DNA of 64,000 nt, taken from Cognatundibacterium jejuense. GTDB taxonomy: Bacteria; Pseudomonadota; Gammaproteobacteria; Burkholderiales; Burkholderiaceae_D. This document shows positions 39,246-49,453 of this stretch, in pieces. The notes under the pieces were generated by a model. It was given only the letters and a program-made list of their open reading frames with translations. It ran no database searches and had not been told where the DNA came from. The stretch is taken from the NCBI RefSeq assembly GCF_014284255.1, contig NZ_JACOFV010000003.1, positions 1 to 64,000 on the forward strand, read 5' to 3'. The position numbers were made by a program, and so were the translations under genes. How positions within the stretch are numbered: the stretch's first letter is position 1; each line of letters begins with the position of its first letter.

Positions 39246-39878
39246 TCAAACGTAATAGGCCGTCGTTGTCATGATCTTTGCCATCAACTTCATGCCAGTT
39301 CGCACAGGTAAAGGCATTTCACTAGCCCCAAGCGATTGTGCAGCCGCGCCATGGGCTACTTCATCGACTCGCATTTGTTCAACAATGGCGCGAGATTTAG
39401 CGTCATTTTGAGGCAATGCTTGCAGGTGACTTGCAAGATGGGCTTCTACCTGGCGTTCAGTTTCAACCACGAACCCCAAACTTGCTGCGTCGCCGCATTT
39501 GGCAGCAACCACGCCACAAGCATAAGCACCGGCGTACCACAACGGACTTAACAGGCTGGTGCGAGAATTTAATTCTTTCAGTCGGTTTGCAGTCCAGGCC
39601 AGGTGATCCTCTTCTTCCACACAAGAATGCTGGAGTTGCCGTGCAACGACAGGTGTATGCGAAAAGCTACTTTGTGCATCATACAAAGCCTGAGCGCAAA
39701 TTTCGCCAACATGGTTAACACGCATTAAGCCTGCGCTATGTTTTTGTTCTTGTTCGCTGAGGTTGTCAGTCAGGATATGTGCCGCCGGATTGGGGCGTGA
39801 GCTTTTGGCCTGAGCAGAAACGGTACGCAAAGCGCGATCAAATGCCAGGAGCAGGCGATCTGGGTGAGGTAATGACAT
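39246..39878 (-). CDS. coq7: Demethoxyubiquinone hydroxylase (Coq7)
   Basis: The 210-residue di-iron enzyme performs the C6 hydroxylation of the ubiquinone ring. Metal ligands are seen in GLMRVNHVGEICAQALY, CVEEEDHLAW, ETERQVEAHL and MRVDEVAHGAAA, the four-helix bundle pattern. Length is near the usual 200-215. The start is the ATG at 39878. It is a single gene; the next gene on the right (porin) is divergent. Confidence 0.95.
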   Translation of the reverse strand: MSLPHPDRLLLAFDRALRTVSAQAKSSRPNPAAHILTDNLSEQEQKHSAGLMRVNHVGEICAQALYDAQSSFSHTPVVARQLQHSCVEEEDHLAWTANRLKELNSRTSLLSPLWYAGAYACGVVAAKCGDAASLGFVVETERQVEAHLASHLQALPQNDAKSRAIVEQMRVDEVAHGAAAQSLGASEMPLPVRTGMKLMAKIMTTTAYYV

Positions 39879-40230
39879 AGAGTGAATTGATTTGGCAAAG
39901 AATAGCGCTATTGTAGATCACTTCGGATTTACTGGGACTTGCTCAGAATTTGAGCCAGAGTAAGAGAAAGCCGAACTTTTGTTCAACATTTTTTTACCTT
40001 CATTGGTAAATAGAAACTTTGTTGCGACCTCGCCACATTTTATTCGTTTAAACACGATCGTTCGCAAATTTGCTTTGCTCAAAAGCAGCGAGTTTGTTTC
40101 AATCAGTCTTAGCTTCTGATTCTTTATGTTTCGAAGTTTTAGCAAGTCAACGACAAAAAATGGCCGCCTAGAGCCTGTTATTCAGTTGCATCATCAGACC
40201 CGTAAACTGACCAATTTGGAGACTTAAATA
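39879..40230. other. 352-bp region between coq7 and porin 1
   Basis: A divergent promoter region. TTTACC-TTCATT-GGTAAA (39993-40010) is a 6-bp inverted repeat with a 6-bp spacer. A 75-codon leftward open frame (39918-40145) starts with TTG and has no similarity; it is probably not a gene. Confidence 0.5.
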
Positions 40231-41406
40231 ATGAAAAAATCACTGATTGCTTTTGCAGTTCTCAGCGCGTTTGCAGCCAGCGCGTCCGCACAGTCCAATG
40301 TAACCATGTACGGCATTATTGATGCTGCGGCGATGTACAACACTAATCAGACGGCCGGCGGCGGTAAAAAGCTTACCGTCGATGCGGGTCAGTTATTGAC
40401 ATCGCGTTGGGGCTTCAAGGGCAGCGAAGATCTGGGTGGTGGAATGAAAGCCATCTTTAACCTCGAAGGTACCTTAACCAATGATACAGGTGCAGCTGGC
40501 GCCGGGTTTGGCGGTACAGGGGCGCAATCATTTACACAGGCTGGTAGTGGAACTTCATTGTTCGATCGTCTTGCCTGGGTCGGACTTTCGGGTGATTTTG
40601 GTACAGTTACCGCTGGTCGCAATAATATTTTGGGTGTGGATTCTGTTGGTATGGCTGATCCTATGGGTTTAGCGCATGCAGGTAGTAACCCTAACGTGAT
40701 GTTCAGTGCGCTGAATTCTGGCGCCACGTACGGTGGTTTTGGTACAAATCAGGGTGGAACAGCGTTACGCCAGAATAATTCTATTAAATATGTATCGCCT
40801 TACCAAAATATGTCGGGCTTTGGTGTCGGACTGATGTACGGTTTTGGTGAAAAGGCTGGAGATACCTCTGCAAACCGTTACATGGGGGCTTCAGCATTTT
40901 TTACTGATGGCAAAAATGGTGCTGCGATGTCGTATGCCAAGTTGACTGATGCTTCTGGTAATGCATCCTTGTCGGGCGTTGCGCTTGGTTTGCGTTATGT
41001 TGTTACGCCCGAATTCAGGTTTAACTTCACGTATTCTCAGAATAAAGTCGACGGTACTATTTTGATTCCTGTCGCAGCCAATCTGGCTTTGAATGCCGAT
41101 CAACGCAAGATTGCAATCATTGGCGCGGGTGTTGATTATACGTTCTCACCGCAAACAACGATTACTGGCGCTTACTATGATACCAAGCGTTCTGGTGACG
41201 TCGGTGGTGCATTGGACGGCAAAGCAGATCAGTATATTCTTTTAGGTAAATACGCATTGAGTAAGCGTACGACAGCCTATGCATCATTAACCTACGCAAA
41301 AGCCGGGTCATCCAATCCACAAGATACTGGGTTGTCACTGGGTATAATTGCTGCGGGAAATTCCTCAGCTGTACGTACAGCCGTTGGCGTTCTGCACTCA
41401 TTTTGA
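40231..41406 (+). CDS. Gram-negative porin (Burkholderiales type), first copy
   Basis: This 391-residue trimeric outer-membrane channel has a signal peptide ASASAQ at about residue 20, then the barrel start SNVTMYGIIDAAAMYNTNQ and the constriction-loop motif TSRWGFKGSEDLGGGMKAIFNLEG, and ends in the terminal motif AVGVLHSF with C-terminal Phe. The length is typical. The start has GGAG 9 nt upstream. A strong terminator follows. A second porin gene lies 384 bp downstream. Confidence 0.95.
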   Translation: MKKSLIAFAVLSAFAASASAQSNVTMYGIIDAAAMYNTNQTAGGGKKLTVDAGQLLTSRWGFKGSEDLGGGMKAIFNLEGTLTNDTGAAGAGFGGTGAQSFTQAGSGTSLFDRLAWVGLSGDFGTVTAGRNNILGVDSVGMADPMGLAHAGSNPNVMFSALNSGATYGGFGTNQGGTALRQNNSIKYVSPYQNMSGFGVGLMYGFGEKAGDTSANRYMGASAFFTDGKNGAAMSYAKLTDASGNASLSGVALGLRYVVTPEFRFNFTYSQNKVDGTILIPVAANLALNADQRKIAIIGAGVDYTFSPQTTITGAYYDTKRSGDVGGALDGKADQYILLGKYALSKRTTAYASLTYAKAGSSNPQDTGLSLGIIAAGNSSAVRTAVGVLHSF

Positions 41407-41441
41407 TTGGCATTTAATTCTGTAAAATTTTATTTTTCCAA

Positions 41442-41476
41442 ATATAAAAGCCTCATTTTTGAGGCTTTTATATTTT
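41442..41476 (+). terminator. Terminator of porin 1
   Basis: ATATAAAAGCCTC (41442-41454) pairs with GAGGCTTTTATAT (41461-41473) around loop ATTTTT, then a T-run. Confidence 0.88.
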
Positions 41477-41790
41477 AATTTGGCGCTCGATATTTTCGCT
41501 ATTTTTCGGGTGATATTTTTCGAAACAGGTTTTTGAGTGTAAAGAGTAAGAATAAATGTGTTTTTGATAATTTTCGTTGCGAATGCGAGACAATTTATCG
41601 ATCTGTAGTACTTTAAAGCTCGATTTCACTTGGCTATAAACCGTCATATTTGGTCAAATACGTTAACTTCTGTTTTGTCGAAATTAGTTGTTTTCAAGTA
41701 TTAGCGCGTTTCGTGCCTTCTTTTGTATGTGATCTTCGCGTTTCGTGCTTAAGGTAGTTAGATTTAAATTTAAATCCTTTGGAGAAAAAA
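41477..41790 (+). promoter_or_regulatory. Upstream region of porin 2 with repeats
   Basis: A 12-bp direct repeat CGCGTTTCGTGC occurs at 41705-41716 and 41737-41748 (spacing 32 bp, about three helical turns). The palindrome GATTTAAATTTAAATC (41761-41776) is perfect and ends 4 bp before GGAG (41781-41784). These are candidate operators or 5' leader signals; no regulator is assigned. Confidence 0.45.
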
Positions 41791-42843
41791 ATGAAAAAAA
41801 CACTTATCGCTCTGTCAGTATTGGCAGCAATGTCTGGCGCAGCGCAAGCGCAGTCTAACGTCACTATCTACGGTGTTGTTGATATGGCTTTCCAAGCTGA
41901 AAGCAATGGCGCAGGTAAAAAGTATGCTATCGACGGTGGCGAACAAGCTGGTTCACGTATCGGCTTCAAAGGTTCAGAAGATCTTGGCGGCGGTCTGAAA
42001 GCAATCTTCGCTCTGGAAGCTGGTATCTGGACTGACACTGGTGCATCCCAGGGTGGTCTGACATTTGGTCGTCAATCATGGGTTGGTTTGACAGGTGACT
42101 TTGGTACAGTCAAAGCTGGTCGTCAATACACACCACAGTTCTATTTCTATGATGCAGTTGACCCGTTTGATCTGGGATTCACTTCTGGTCACGCAGGTTC
42201 TTATCTGTCTGGTGGTAAGCCAGTCAACGCTTCTACATCTACAGGCGGCGTTTTTGGTTTCCTGACATCAAATACAGCATGGCGAGTAAATAATAGCGTT
42301 AGCTATCAATCCGCTAATATTCAAGGTTTCAGTGCCATGGCCTTGTACGGTGCAGGTGAATTCGCTGGTGATAATTCAGCTGGTCGTTCTGTTGGTATTA
42401 GTGGCCAGTACGCAGCTGGTCCGGTATATGTCGGCGCTGTGTATTACAAAGCTAATGACGCGATTGCTAAAGGTAACGGAATCAAAACAGTGTTGTTAGG
42501 TGGCACTTACGATTTCGGCGTTGCTAAAGCGGCATTGGGTTACGCTACTGAAAAATCTGATGATAGTACACTGAACACAAAAGGTTATACATTAGGTGTT
42601 ACAGTGCCAGTAACTGCAGCTGACAACATTTTGGCAACCGCAGCACGTTTGAAAGATGACTACGCAAACGGCTCAAGCACTCAACTTGCTATCGGTGCGA
42701 CGCATGCATTGTCGAAACGTACTAACTTGTACACTTCCGCATCCCGCGTGAGCAATGACTCAAACGTAAACGGTGCTGGTTTGGCTGCATCTAACGGTGC
42801 AAAAGACTATGTGTTCAACTTCGGTATTCTGCACTCCTTCTAA
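41791..42843 (+). CDS. Gram-negative porin (Burkholderiales type), second copy
   Basis: The 350-residue porin has a signal peptide MKKTLIALSVLAAMSGAAQA and mature start QSNVTIYGVVDMAFQAE. Constriction and barrel blocks GSRIGFKGSEDLGGGLKAIFALEAG and LTFGRQSWVGLTGDFGTVKAGRQYTPQ, and the terminal motif FNFGILHSF, are all present. It is shorter than porin 1 by about 40 residues, and its codon use looks more like that of a highly expressed gene. The start at 41791 has GGAG 6 nt upstream. The two genes probably arose by an old duplication, with independent promoters. Confidence 0.95.
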   Translation: MKKTLIALSVLAAMSGAAQAQSNVTIYGVVDMAFQAESNGAGKKYAIDGGEQAGSRIGFKGSEDLGGGLKAIFALEAGIWTDTGASQGGLTFGRQSWVGLTGDFGTVKAGRQYTPQFYFYDAVDPFDLGFTSGHAGSYLSGGKPVNASTSTGGVFGFLTSNTAWRVNNSVSYQSANIQGFSAMALYGAGEFAGDNSAGRSVGISGQYAAGPVYVGAVYYKANDAIAKGNGIKTVLLGGTYDFGVAKAALGYATEKSDDSTLNTKGYTLGVTVPVTAADNILATAARLKDDYANGSSTQLAIGATHALSKRTNLYTSASRVSNDSNVNGAGLAASNGAKDYVFNFGILHSF

Positions 42844-42890
42844 TTATCGACAGGCGCAAGCCTGTTAGTAAGATGAATCCTATGTTGAAC

Positions 42891-42919
42891 AAAAAAGCAC
42901 CTTTCTGGGTGCTTTTTTG
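42891..42919 (+). terminator. Terminator of porin 2 (also reads into ruvB)
   Basis: AAAAAAGCACC (42891-42901) pairs with GGTGCTTTTTT (42908-42918) with a short TTTCTG loop. A-run and T-run make it bidirectional; the leftward ruvB gene ends at 42987. Confidence 0.85.
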
Positions 42920-42986
42920 TTGTCTGCAGATTTGATTCAACGACCAAGGCTCGTTGCATTCAGACGCAAACCTGCCAAGGACTTAA

Positions 42987-44042
42987 TCAATCGTCGCTGG
43001 TTAAACGACCAGGTGCGCTCACACCAAAATGTTCATACGCAAGCGTTGTCGCGATACGACCACGTGGGGTTCGCTGTAAATAGCCCTGTTGGATAAGGTA
43101 CGGTTCCAGTACGTCTTCGATGGTATCGCGCTCTTCGCCAATCGCAGCTGCAACGTTATCAAGTCCCACTGGCCCGCCGCCAAACTTAAACAGAATCGCT
43201 TCCAGCAGTTTTCTATCCATCAAATCAAAACCAACCGTATCAACATCGAGCATTTTTAATGCCGCATCGGCGATGTCTTTGGTGATATTGCCATTGCCTT
43301 TGACTTCAGCATAGTCGCGTACGCGGCGTAATAAGCGATTGGCAATACGGGGTGTGCCTCGGGCACGGTTGGCAATTTCGCGCGCTCCCTCTTCGTGGAT
43401 AGGTGCATTTAACAACGATGCTGAGCGGGTGACAATACGCGTCAGCTGTTCCGGTGTGTAAAACTCCAGTCGTGCCACGATACCAAAACGATCGCGCAAA
43501 GGATTGGTTAGCATGCCCGCACGCGTCGTGGCGCCTACCAACGTGAATGGCTGCAAATCGAGTTTGACCGAGCGTGCTGCCGGGCCTTCCCCGATCATGA
43601 TGTCGATTTGGTAGTCTTCTAATGCAGGATATAAAATTTCTTCCACCACGGGCGACAGGCGGTGTATCTCGTCAATAAACAAAACGTCATTGGCCTCCAG
43701 ATTGGTCAGGAGCGCAGCCAGATCGCCAGCGCGTTCCAGCACTGGCCCGGACGTTTGTCGTAAATTGACACCCATTTCGCGGGCGATAATATGTGCCAGC
43801 GTCGTTTTTCCTAAACCAGGTGGACCAAACAACAGGGTGTGATCGAGTGCTTCTTTGCGTTGTCGCGCTGCTGTGATGAAAATCTCTAACTGGGCGCGGA
43901 TTTTTTCCTGGCCAACATATTCGTCGAGTTGCTTAGGGCGTAGCGCACGTTCTATCGCTTCTTCTTGCGAAGACACCGGCGTCGCAGAAATGATCCGGGT
44001 TTCAGCTGGTTCAGAAAACAGATTATCAGTTTGTATGCTCAT
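42987..44042 (-). CDS. ruvB: Holliday junction branch-migration ATPase RuvB
   Basis: The 351-residue AAA+ motor drives branch migration with RuvA. It has [19 protein letters not shown], Walker [13 protein letters not shown], Walker [16 protein letters not shown], sensor 1 LVGATTRAG and the winged-helix C-terminus with [18 protein letters not shown]. The start at 44042 is 3 nt past the ruvA stop. It is the last gene of the dusB-fis-purH-ruvC-ruvA-ruvB cluster. Confidence 0.97.
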   Translation of the reverse strand: MSIQTDNLFSEPAETRIISATPVSSQEEAIERALRPKQLDEYVGQEKIRAQLEIFITAARQRKEALDHTLLFGPPGLGKTTLAHIIAREMGVNLRQTSGPVLERAGDLAALLTNLEANDVLFIDEIHRLSPVVEEILYPALEDYQIDIMIGEGPAARSVKLDLQPFTLVGATTRAGMLTNPLRDRFGIVARLEFYTPEQLTRIVTRSASLLNAPIHEEGAREIANRARGTPRIANRLLRRVRDYAEVKGNGNITKDIADAALKMLDVDTVGFDLMDRKLLEAILFKFGGGPVGLDNVAAAIGEERDTIEDVLEPYLIQQGYLQRTPRGRIATTLAYEHFGVSAPGRLTSDD

Positions 44043-44045
44043 TGC

Positions 44046-44627
44046 TTACGCCTTAGACAGTGCTTTGAGAGCCAGTTTGATACCGTCAGAAACGCCGGTA
44101 CCAGCCGGGACAGATTTCATGGCGATGGCTGCTTCTTTGTCAGAGTAACCTAAAGCCAGCAGAGCATTTAAAATATCACCACTATGGTCACCTGCGGCAA
44201 CCGCTGCGCTGCTGGTGAACAGATCCGCCCCTAATTTACCTTTGAGTTCGAGCAGCAAACGTTCAGCCGTCTTCTTGCCTATGCCTGGGATGCGTGTCAG
44301 GCGTCCGGCTTCTTGCAAAGTAATCGCTTGTGATAAATCAGCGACTGACATACCCGACAAAATTGCCAGGGCTGTGCGCGAGCCGACGCCGCTGATTTTG
44401 ATTAATTGACGAAACGTTGCACGCTCTTCTGCACTGCCAAAACCAAACAAGACATGTGCATCTTCGCGTATCGCCAGGTGCGTCAGCAAGGCTACTTTTT
44501 CACCCAACGCAGGTAAATTGTAGAAAGTACTCATCGGTACGTCGACTTCATAGCCGACACCCTGGCAATCAATGAGCAATTGTGGGGGATTTTTTTCTAG
44601 CAATGTGCCTGCAATACGACCTATCAT
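44046..44627 (-). CDS. ruvA: Holliday junction DNA-binding subunit RuvA
   Basis: The 193-residue subunit binds four-way junctions as a tetramer. It shows the [12 protein letters not shown] start, helix-hairpin-helix repeats ([19 protein letters not shown] and [23 protein letters not shown]) and the flexible domain III ([18 protein letters not shown]) that binds RuvB. It is followed immediately by ruvB. Confidence 0.96.
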   Translation of the reverse strand: MIGRIAGTLLEKNPPQLLIDCQGVGYEVDVPMSTFYNLPALGEKVALLTHLAIREDAHVLFGFGSAEERATFRQLIKISGVGSRTALAILSGMSVADLSQAITLQEAGRLTRIPGIGKKTAERLLLELKGKLGADLFTSSAAVAAGDHSGDILNALLALGYSDKEAAIAMKSVPAGTGVSDGIKLALKALSKA

Positions 44628-44713
44628 GAGACGGCTTTCATACTGTATGAATAAACAGTGATAATAAACGATTCTGTCTTACTTGACGAGGACGTTTGGA
44701 AGGCAATGCAGAA

Positions 44714-45256
44714 TCAACCTATCAGACGGCCACCTTTGACGCGCAACCCCTTTTTTGCCAGTTCCGGCGCAATCGCACTGAGGGTGGCTAATGCTTCGCC
44801 GCTATGTGCGTGACAGATCGCTACGCCTAACGCATCCGCAGCGTCAGGACTAGGTTTGCCAGAAAGTTTCAACAGCCGTTGCACCATATCCTGTACCTGT
44901 TCTTTTTTTGCACGGCCATGACCAACCACGCCTTGTTTGACTTGCAAGGCTGTGTATTCGGCAACCGCCAGATCTGCCGCTACCAGCGCACAAATTGCCG
45001 CGCCACGGGCTTGACCAAGCAGTAAAGTCGATTGCGGATTGACGTTGACGAAGACAATTTCTATCGCAGCACAGTCTGGTTGGTAGGTGCTGACTACTTC
45101 TGAAACGCTGGCAAGGATGGTTTTGAGCCGCTCAGGTAATGAGCCTTCTGTGGTTTTGATAGTGCCAGAGGCGACGTAGGTAAGGTGGTTACCTTGCTTT
45201 TGTATGACCCCGAAACCGGTGGTGCGTAAGCCGGGGTCTATGCCTAATATTCTCAT
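44714..45256 (-). CDS. ruvC: Crossover junction endodeoxyribonuclease RuvC
   Basis: This 180-residue resolvase cuts Holliday junctions symmetrically. The catalytic acidic residues lie in [15 protein letters not shown] (Asp7), [23 protein letters not shown] and [16 protein letters not shown]. It is 86 nt before ruvA and about 185 nt after purH, so it may have its own promoter, but it is in the conserved cluster. Confidence 0.96.
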   Translation of the reverse strand: MRILGIDPGLRTTGFGVIQKQGNHLTYVASGTIKTTEGSLPERLKTILASVSEVVSTYQPDCAAIEIVFVNVNPQSTLLLGQARGAAICALVAADLAVAEYTALQVKQGVVGHGRAKKEQVQDMVQRLLKLSGKPSPDAADALGVAICHAHSGEALATLSAIAPELAKKGLRVKGGRLIG

Positions 45257-45365
45257 TGGAAGTTATTTTTCCTGGGCGAGCTGGATGTGTGGGGTGTAAT
45301 TAGATCGGCTAATGATATCTGAATCCAATGTCGTTACGGTAAATCTTCATTCAAAGCGCAAAAAA

Positions 45366-45392
45366 ATGGCCTCCAGTTTGCGCCGGAGGCCA
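45366..45392 (-). terminator. Terminator of purH
   Basis: ATGGCCTCC (45366-45374) pairs with GGAGGCCAT (45384-45392). On the minus strand it is followed by TTTTTTGCGC. It lies between purH and ruvC, so ruvC probably has its own promoter. A triple 11-nt repeat (ATTTGAAGC units, about 45405-45437) overlaps the purH end. Confidence 0.7.
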
Positions 45393-45440
45393 TGTCTTTC
45401 AATTTATTTGAAGCTCATTTGAAGCTTATTTGAAGCCTGA

Positions 45441-47006
45441 TTAATGACGGAAATGACGTGTCCCGGTATACACCATGACCACACCGCGTTCATCCGCAGC
45501 ATCAATGACTTCCTGATCTCGCATAGAACCACCTGGGTGAATCACGCATGTCGCACCAGCATCAACCACAACATCTAAACCATCACGGAACGGGAAGAAA
45601 GCGTCAGAAGCGACCGCTGAACCAGCCAGTGTCAGCCCTGCGTTTTGTGCTTTAATCGATGCGATACGGGCTGAGTCAATGCGGCTCATCTGGCCTGCAC
45701 CAACACCCAATGTCATGCCATTACCGCAGAAGACGATGGCGTTGGATTTAACGTATTTTGCAACGCGCCACGCAAACATCATGTCGGCCATTTGTTGTGG
45801 TGTCGGCTGTAATTTGGAAACGACGCGCAATTCTTCTTGCAACACATTTTTCGCATCAGGCGCTTGCACTAACAAACCACCACCAACGCGTTTGACGTCG
45901 TATTGATTAACAGCATTGCCCAACGAAATTTCTAACAGACGCACATTTTGTTTTGCGGCGAAAATTGCTTTTGCTTCGGCAGTGAATGATGGTGCGATCA
46001 AGACTTCAACAAATTGTTTTGCAACGATTTCTGCTGCTTTGCCATCGAGCTCGCGGTTGAATGCAATGATGCCGCCAAAAGCTGAAGTCGGATCTGTCTG
46101 CAGCGCTTTGCTGTAGGCTTCGAATGGCGTCACGCCTAAGGCTACGCCACAAGGATTGGCATGTTTAACGATCACGCATGCCGATTCATTGAATGATTTT
46201 ACGCATTCCCATGCTGCGTCGGCATCAGCGATATTGTTGTAAGACAGTTCTTTGCCTTGCAATTGCTTGTAGTTCGCCAATGCACCGTCAACCGCTTTCA
46301 GATCGCGGTAAAACGCTGCGGATTGATGTGGGTTTTCGCCGTAACGCATTTCTTGAACTTTATCGAAATGCAGGTTCAGGGTTTGCGGATACGCACTACG
46401 TGTTGTGTGCGCTTTATCTTCACCGAGGCTGGTCAGGTAGTTGGTGATCGCGCCATCGTATTGCGCGGTGTGTGCGAAGACTTTTTTCGCCAAAGTGAAT
46501 TTGGTATCGTAACTGACGACGTTTTGATTCGCCTTCATTTCAGCCAATACAATCGCGTAATCACTAGGATCAACGATGACCGTGACGTCTTTGTGATTTT
46601 TCGCGGAAGAGCGCAACATGGTCGGGCCGCCGATATCGATATTTTCAATCGCATCTTCCAGTGAACATTCTGCTTTGGCAACGGTTTGCTGGAACGGATA
46701 CAGATTCACGACCACCATATCGATGGTAGGAATCCCGTGTTGTTCGAGCGCTGCTACATGTTCAGGAAAATCACGACGTGCCAGAATGCCGCCATGCACT
46801 TTGGGATGCAAAGTCTTGACGCGACCATCCAACATTTCCGGAAAACCGGTGTAGTCGGCCACTTCCGTTACTGGCAGGCCATTGTCAGCCAACAGTTTAG
46901 CGGTACCACCAGTGGACAGCAGCTTGACACCGAGTGCCGACAATTCACGTGCAAAATCGAGCACACCAGTCTTGTCTGAGACGGATATGAGGGCTTGTTT
47001 GATCAT
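45441..47006 (-). CDS. purH: AICAR transformylase/IMP cyclohydrolase
   Basis: The 521-residue bifunctional enzyme makes the last two steps of purine synthesis. The N-terminal IMP cyclohydrolase part begins [35 protein letters not shown] and the C-terminal formyltransferase contains [29 protein letters not shown] and the [14 protein letters not shown] and [13 protein letters not shown] blocks. Length is normal. The ATG at 47006 lies 48 nt after the fis stop. It ends at a hairpin with a T-run. Confidence 0.97.
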   Translation of the reverse strand: MIKQALISVSDKTGVLDFARELSALGVKLLSTGGTAKLLADNGLPVTEVADYTGFPEMLDGRVKTLHPKVHGGILARRDFPEHVAALEQHGIPTIDMVVVNLYPFQQTVAKAECSLEDAIENIDIGGPTMLRSSAKNHKDVTVIVDPSDYAIVLAEMKANQNVVSYDTKFTLAKKVFAHTAQYDGAITNYLTSLGEDKAHTTRSAYPQTLNLHFDKVQEMRYGENPHQSAAFYRDLKAVDGALANYKQLQGKELSYNNIADADAAWECVKSFNESACVIVKHANPCGVALGVTPFEAYSKALQTDPTSAFGGIIAFNRELDGKAAEIVAKQFVEVLIAPSFTAEAKAIFAAKQNVRLLEISLGNAVNQYDVKRVGGGLLVQAPDAKNVLQEELRVVSKLQPTPQQMADMMFAWRVAKYVKSNAIVFCGNGMTLGVGAGQMSRIDSARIASIKAQNAGLTLAGSAVASDAFFPFRDGLDVVVDAGATCVIHPGGSMRDQEVIDAADERGVVMVYTGTRHFRH

Positions 47007-47054
47007 GATGAGAATGAAAGAGTAAGGAAATCGGTGTCAGAGCCAGCCATGTAA

Positions 47055-47288
47055 TTACAGCAAACCGTGATGCTGCAATTTTTTGCGCAAGGTATTACGG
47101 TTAATGCCTAACATGTCTGCTGCTTGTGATTGATTGCTTTCAGCACGTGTCATCACCATTTCAAGCATAGGCTTTTCGACGGCTAATACAACCATATCGT
47201 AAATATTGGAGGCGGGTTGTTCACCCAGGTCACGGAAATATTTTTCCAGGTTTTTGTGGACGGCGTCTTGAATGCTATCTTTGCTCAT
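47055..47288 (-). CDS. fis: Fis-family nucleoid/DNA-binding protein
   Basis: This 77-residue protein has the Fis C-terminal helix-turn-helix (NQSQAADMLGINRNTLRKKLQHHGLL) and a dimerisation helix (PMLEMVMTRAES). It is the short beta-type Fis; the long N-terminal beta arms of E. coli Fis are reduced. It lies between dusB and purH; the gap from dusB is 107 nt. Fis family proteins organise the chromosome and modulate transcription. The start at 47288 is the only ATG matching the conserved MSKDSIQDAVHKNLEKYF. Confidence 0.93.
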   Translation of the reverse strand: MSKDSIQDAVHKNLEKYFRDLGEQPASNIYDMVVLAVEKPMLEMVMTRAESNQSQAADMLGINRNTLRKKLQHHGLL

Positions 47289-47395
47289 ATTTTATTGTCA
47301 CTGTTCGGTTATGCCGGGCGGCGGAATAGTCCGTGTTTACGAACCATCAGGCAATATTGTTGTTACGGTAGTGCTACGCTGTTACAACATTTGCC

Positions 47396-48406
47396 TTAGG
47401 CGGCCATTTTTTCTTCAAAGGGGCGGTATTGTAACCGTTCCCCAGCCATGCGATCAAAAAAATGACTGACGGCGGCTAATTGTTCATCACACGAGGTCAG
47501 TAAATTCATTTGTTGCCGGAATTCCTCACCACCCACCAGATCTTGTACATACCAGCCGATATGCTTACGCGCCGTTCGTACACCCAGATAATCACCGTAA
47601 AATGCGTAATGCTCTTTTAAGTGGCTATCCATCAGATGCCTGACTTCGCTGATTAGTGGTGGAGGTAAGTGTTCCCCTGTCCTCAGGTAATGCTCGATTT
47701 CCCGGAAAATCCACGGTCGGCCTTGGGCGGCGCGACCGATCATGATGGCATCCGCACCGGTGACTTCCAAAACGTATTTGGCTTTTTCCGGTGTTGTGAT
47801 GTCGCCGTTGGCGACCACAGGGATATTCACCGCGGCTTTGACCGCAGTAATTGTTTCGTATTCGGCATCACCTTTGTAGCCATCTGCGCGTGTGCGCCCG
47901 TGTAAGGTCAGCATTTGTATGCCGGCAGACTGCGCCATGCGTGCAATATTCAGGGCATTTTTGTTTGCTCTGTCCCATCCCGTCCGGAACTTCAGTGTCA
48001 CAGGCACATCAACTGCCTTGACCACCGCATCCAGAATTTGTCCGACCAGAGTTTCGTGCTGTAATAGCGCAGAACCACACCAGGCGTTACAGACTTTTTT
48101 GACCGGGCAACCCATGTTGATATCGATGATTTGCGCACCTTTATCGACATTGAATTTGGCGCAATCTGCGAGCATGACGGGATCAGCACCGGCAATCTGC
48201 ACCGCTTTCGGTTCCATTTCGCCTTCGTGATTGGTACGGCGGGTGGATTTTTCGGTTTCCCATAATTTGGGATTCGAGGCTGCCATTTCAGAAACGGCAT
48301 AACCCGCACCTAACTCTTTGCATAATTGCCGGAACGGCCTATCAGTTACTCCAGCCATAGGAGCAACGAAAATATTATTACGCAAGACGTAGGAACCGAT
48401 TTGCAC
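47396..48406 (-). CDS. dusB: tRNA-dihydrouridine synthase B
   Basis: The 336-residue FMN enzyme reduces uridine in the D-loop of tRNA. It shows LRNNIFVAPMAGVTDRPFRQLCKELGAG, the INMGCPVKKVCNAWCGSALLQ block with the catalytic Cys, TLKFRTGWD, LTLHGRTRADGYKGDA and VVANGDITTPEKA, and DAIMIGRAAQGRPWIFREIEHYL. It is the first gene of the dusB-fis-purH cluster; in enterics dusB-fis form one operon. The start at 48406 is the first ATG. Confidence 0.96.
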   Translation of the reverse strand: MQIGSYVLRNNIFVAPMAGVTDRPFRQLCKELGAGYAVSEMAASNPKLWETEKSTRRTNHEGEMEPKAVQIAGADPVMLADCAKFNVDKGAQIIDINMGCPVKKVCNAWCGSALLQHETLVGQILDAVVKAVDVPVTLKFRTGWDRANKNALNIARMAQSAGIQMLTLHGRTRADGYKGDAEYETITAVKAAVNIPVVANGDITTPEKAKYVLEVTGADAIMIGRAAQGRPWIFREIEHYLRTGEHLPPPLISEVRHLMDSHLKEHYAFYGDYLGVRTARKHIGWYVQDLVGGEEFRQQMNLLTSCDEQLAAVSHFFDRMAGERLQYRPFEEKMAA

Positions 48407-48841
48407 GATGAGGCTTTGGGGGAAATTTGAAGAAGCGCTATTCTACCTGAAACCTGCCTAAATAATTGGCAAAATTCTGTGTGATTTATAGGAATATTTA
48501 TTTCTATGAAAAGACGCTTTTGATAGTTTTAGAGAGGTTTCTCTAAATAATTTCAACTTAGGTGCGCATTTGCGCTTAACTGATGGTATTTTGCTGGATT
48601 TTTATCGTTTGCTGATGAGTCTTTCTTTTTTTTATCACCACACGCGTTGCCGTCGGTGCAGAGAAGTCGTCAAAACCATATCTCGCGTTTCAGGAAAAAA
48701 TAATCTGGCAATGGAAAATCATTGATCGGTTTATTCCCGTCCTTTATCGGGAATCGCTGACCTATTATCGCAAACAGACTGCAAGGACGAATCATGAGGC
48801 GTAATTTGACCATCTTTACTCAAACCATAGGAGAAGATGTC
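48407..48841. other. 435-bp divergent intergenic region before the LytS/LytTR operon
   Basis: No gene is recognised. ATTCCCG (48733-48739) pairs with CGGGAAT (48748-48754) in a short hairpin about 90 nt before the first ATG. The frame from 48794 adds 16 N-terminal residues but lacks a ribosome site. This region must carry promoters for dusB and the operon. Confidence 0.45.
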
Positions 48842-49453
48842 ATGAAATATTCGAAAATAATCTTGATTGCCTTGTTGACTGCGATAGGGATGAACTTTTC
48901 GCTTGCGCAAGGAATGACACCGGGTGTTCCGGCTGGCTGGACTTTTAACGACGTGGCACAAGAAAAGTATCAAATTGGTGTCGATACTACGATAGGAAGC
49001 AAAGAGCATCCGGTACTCTATATTGGCGCCAAGCAGGCAAAAGAAAATGATTTTGCAAGCCTCACGCAGGTCATTGAGTCAGGCGCCTTCAGCGGGAAAG
49101 TCGTCGAGCTTACCGTCTCGGCTAAATTTATTGGCGATAGCAAAAATAGCGAATTCTGGATACGTTGCCATAAATCTGAAAAATCTAAAAAATGGAACGC
49201 AATTGCATCAAGTTTCGGCAAAGAGATGCAAGACTGGAGTAAGGTCAGTATGGACATGAAGTTGCCTGCTGATGGCTGTCAACTCGAAATCGGTATTGGG
49301 GTGCGTGGCCAAGGACAGCTATGGATTCGTGATATTCGCTTTAATACCGCCACAATTGATCAGAAAACACTTGAAAGAAAGCCTCTGGCTGAAAGAGTAA
49401 AGTTGGCAGAGCCCCAGGCGGAATTTAAAAATCTCAATTTCAGTGAGCGTTAA
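48842..49453 (+). CDS. Secreted jelly-roll-like protein encoded with a LytS/LytTR system
   Basis: This 203-residue protein has a signal peptide (KYSKIILIALLTAIGMNFSLAQ). The mature domain (GWTFNDVAQEKYQIGVD, FSGKVVELTVSAKFIGD, SEFWIRCHKSEK, WSKVSMDMKLPADGCQLEIGIGVRGQGQLWIRDIRF) resembles the galactose-binding-like beta-sandwich domains found in sugar-responsive bacterial proteins; that is a pattern-level call, not a database match. No catalytic residues are evident. The start at 48842 has GGAG 9 nt upstream. Its stop overlaps the kinase start by one base (TAATG). A role as periplasmic ligand sensor or accessory of the kinase is inferred. Confidence 0.7.
   Translation: MKYSKIILIALLTAIGMNFSLAQGMTPGVPAGWTFNDVAQEKYQIGVDTTIGSKEHPVLYIGAKQAKENDFASLTQVIESGAFSGKVVELTVSAKFIGDSKNSEFWIRCHKSEKSKKWNAIASSFGKEMQDWSKVSMDMKLPADGCQLEIGIGVRGQGQLWIRDIRFNTATIDQKTLERKPLAERVKLAEPQAEFKNLNFSER

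Noticed and set aside
39918-40145. 75-codon leftward frame between coq7 and porin 1
   Set aside because: Starts with TTG, has no ribosome site and no recognisable family; it lies in a divergent promoter region.
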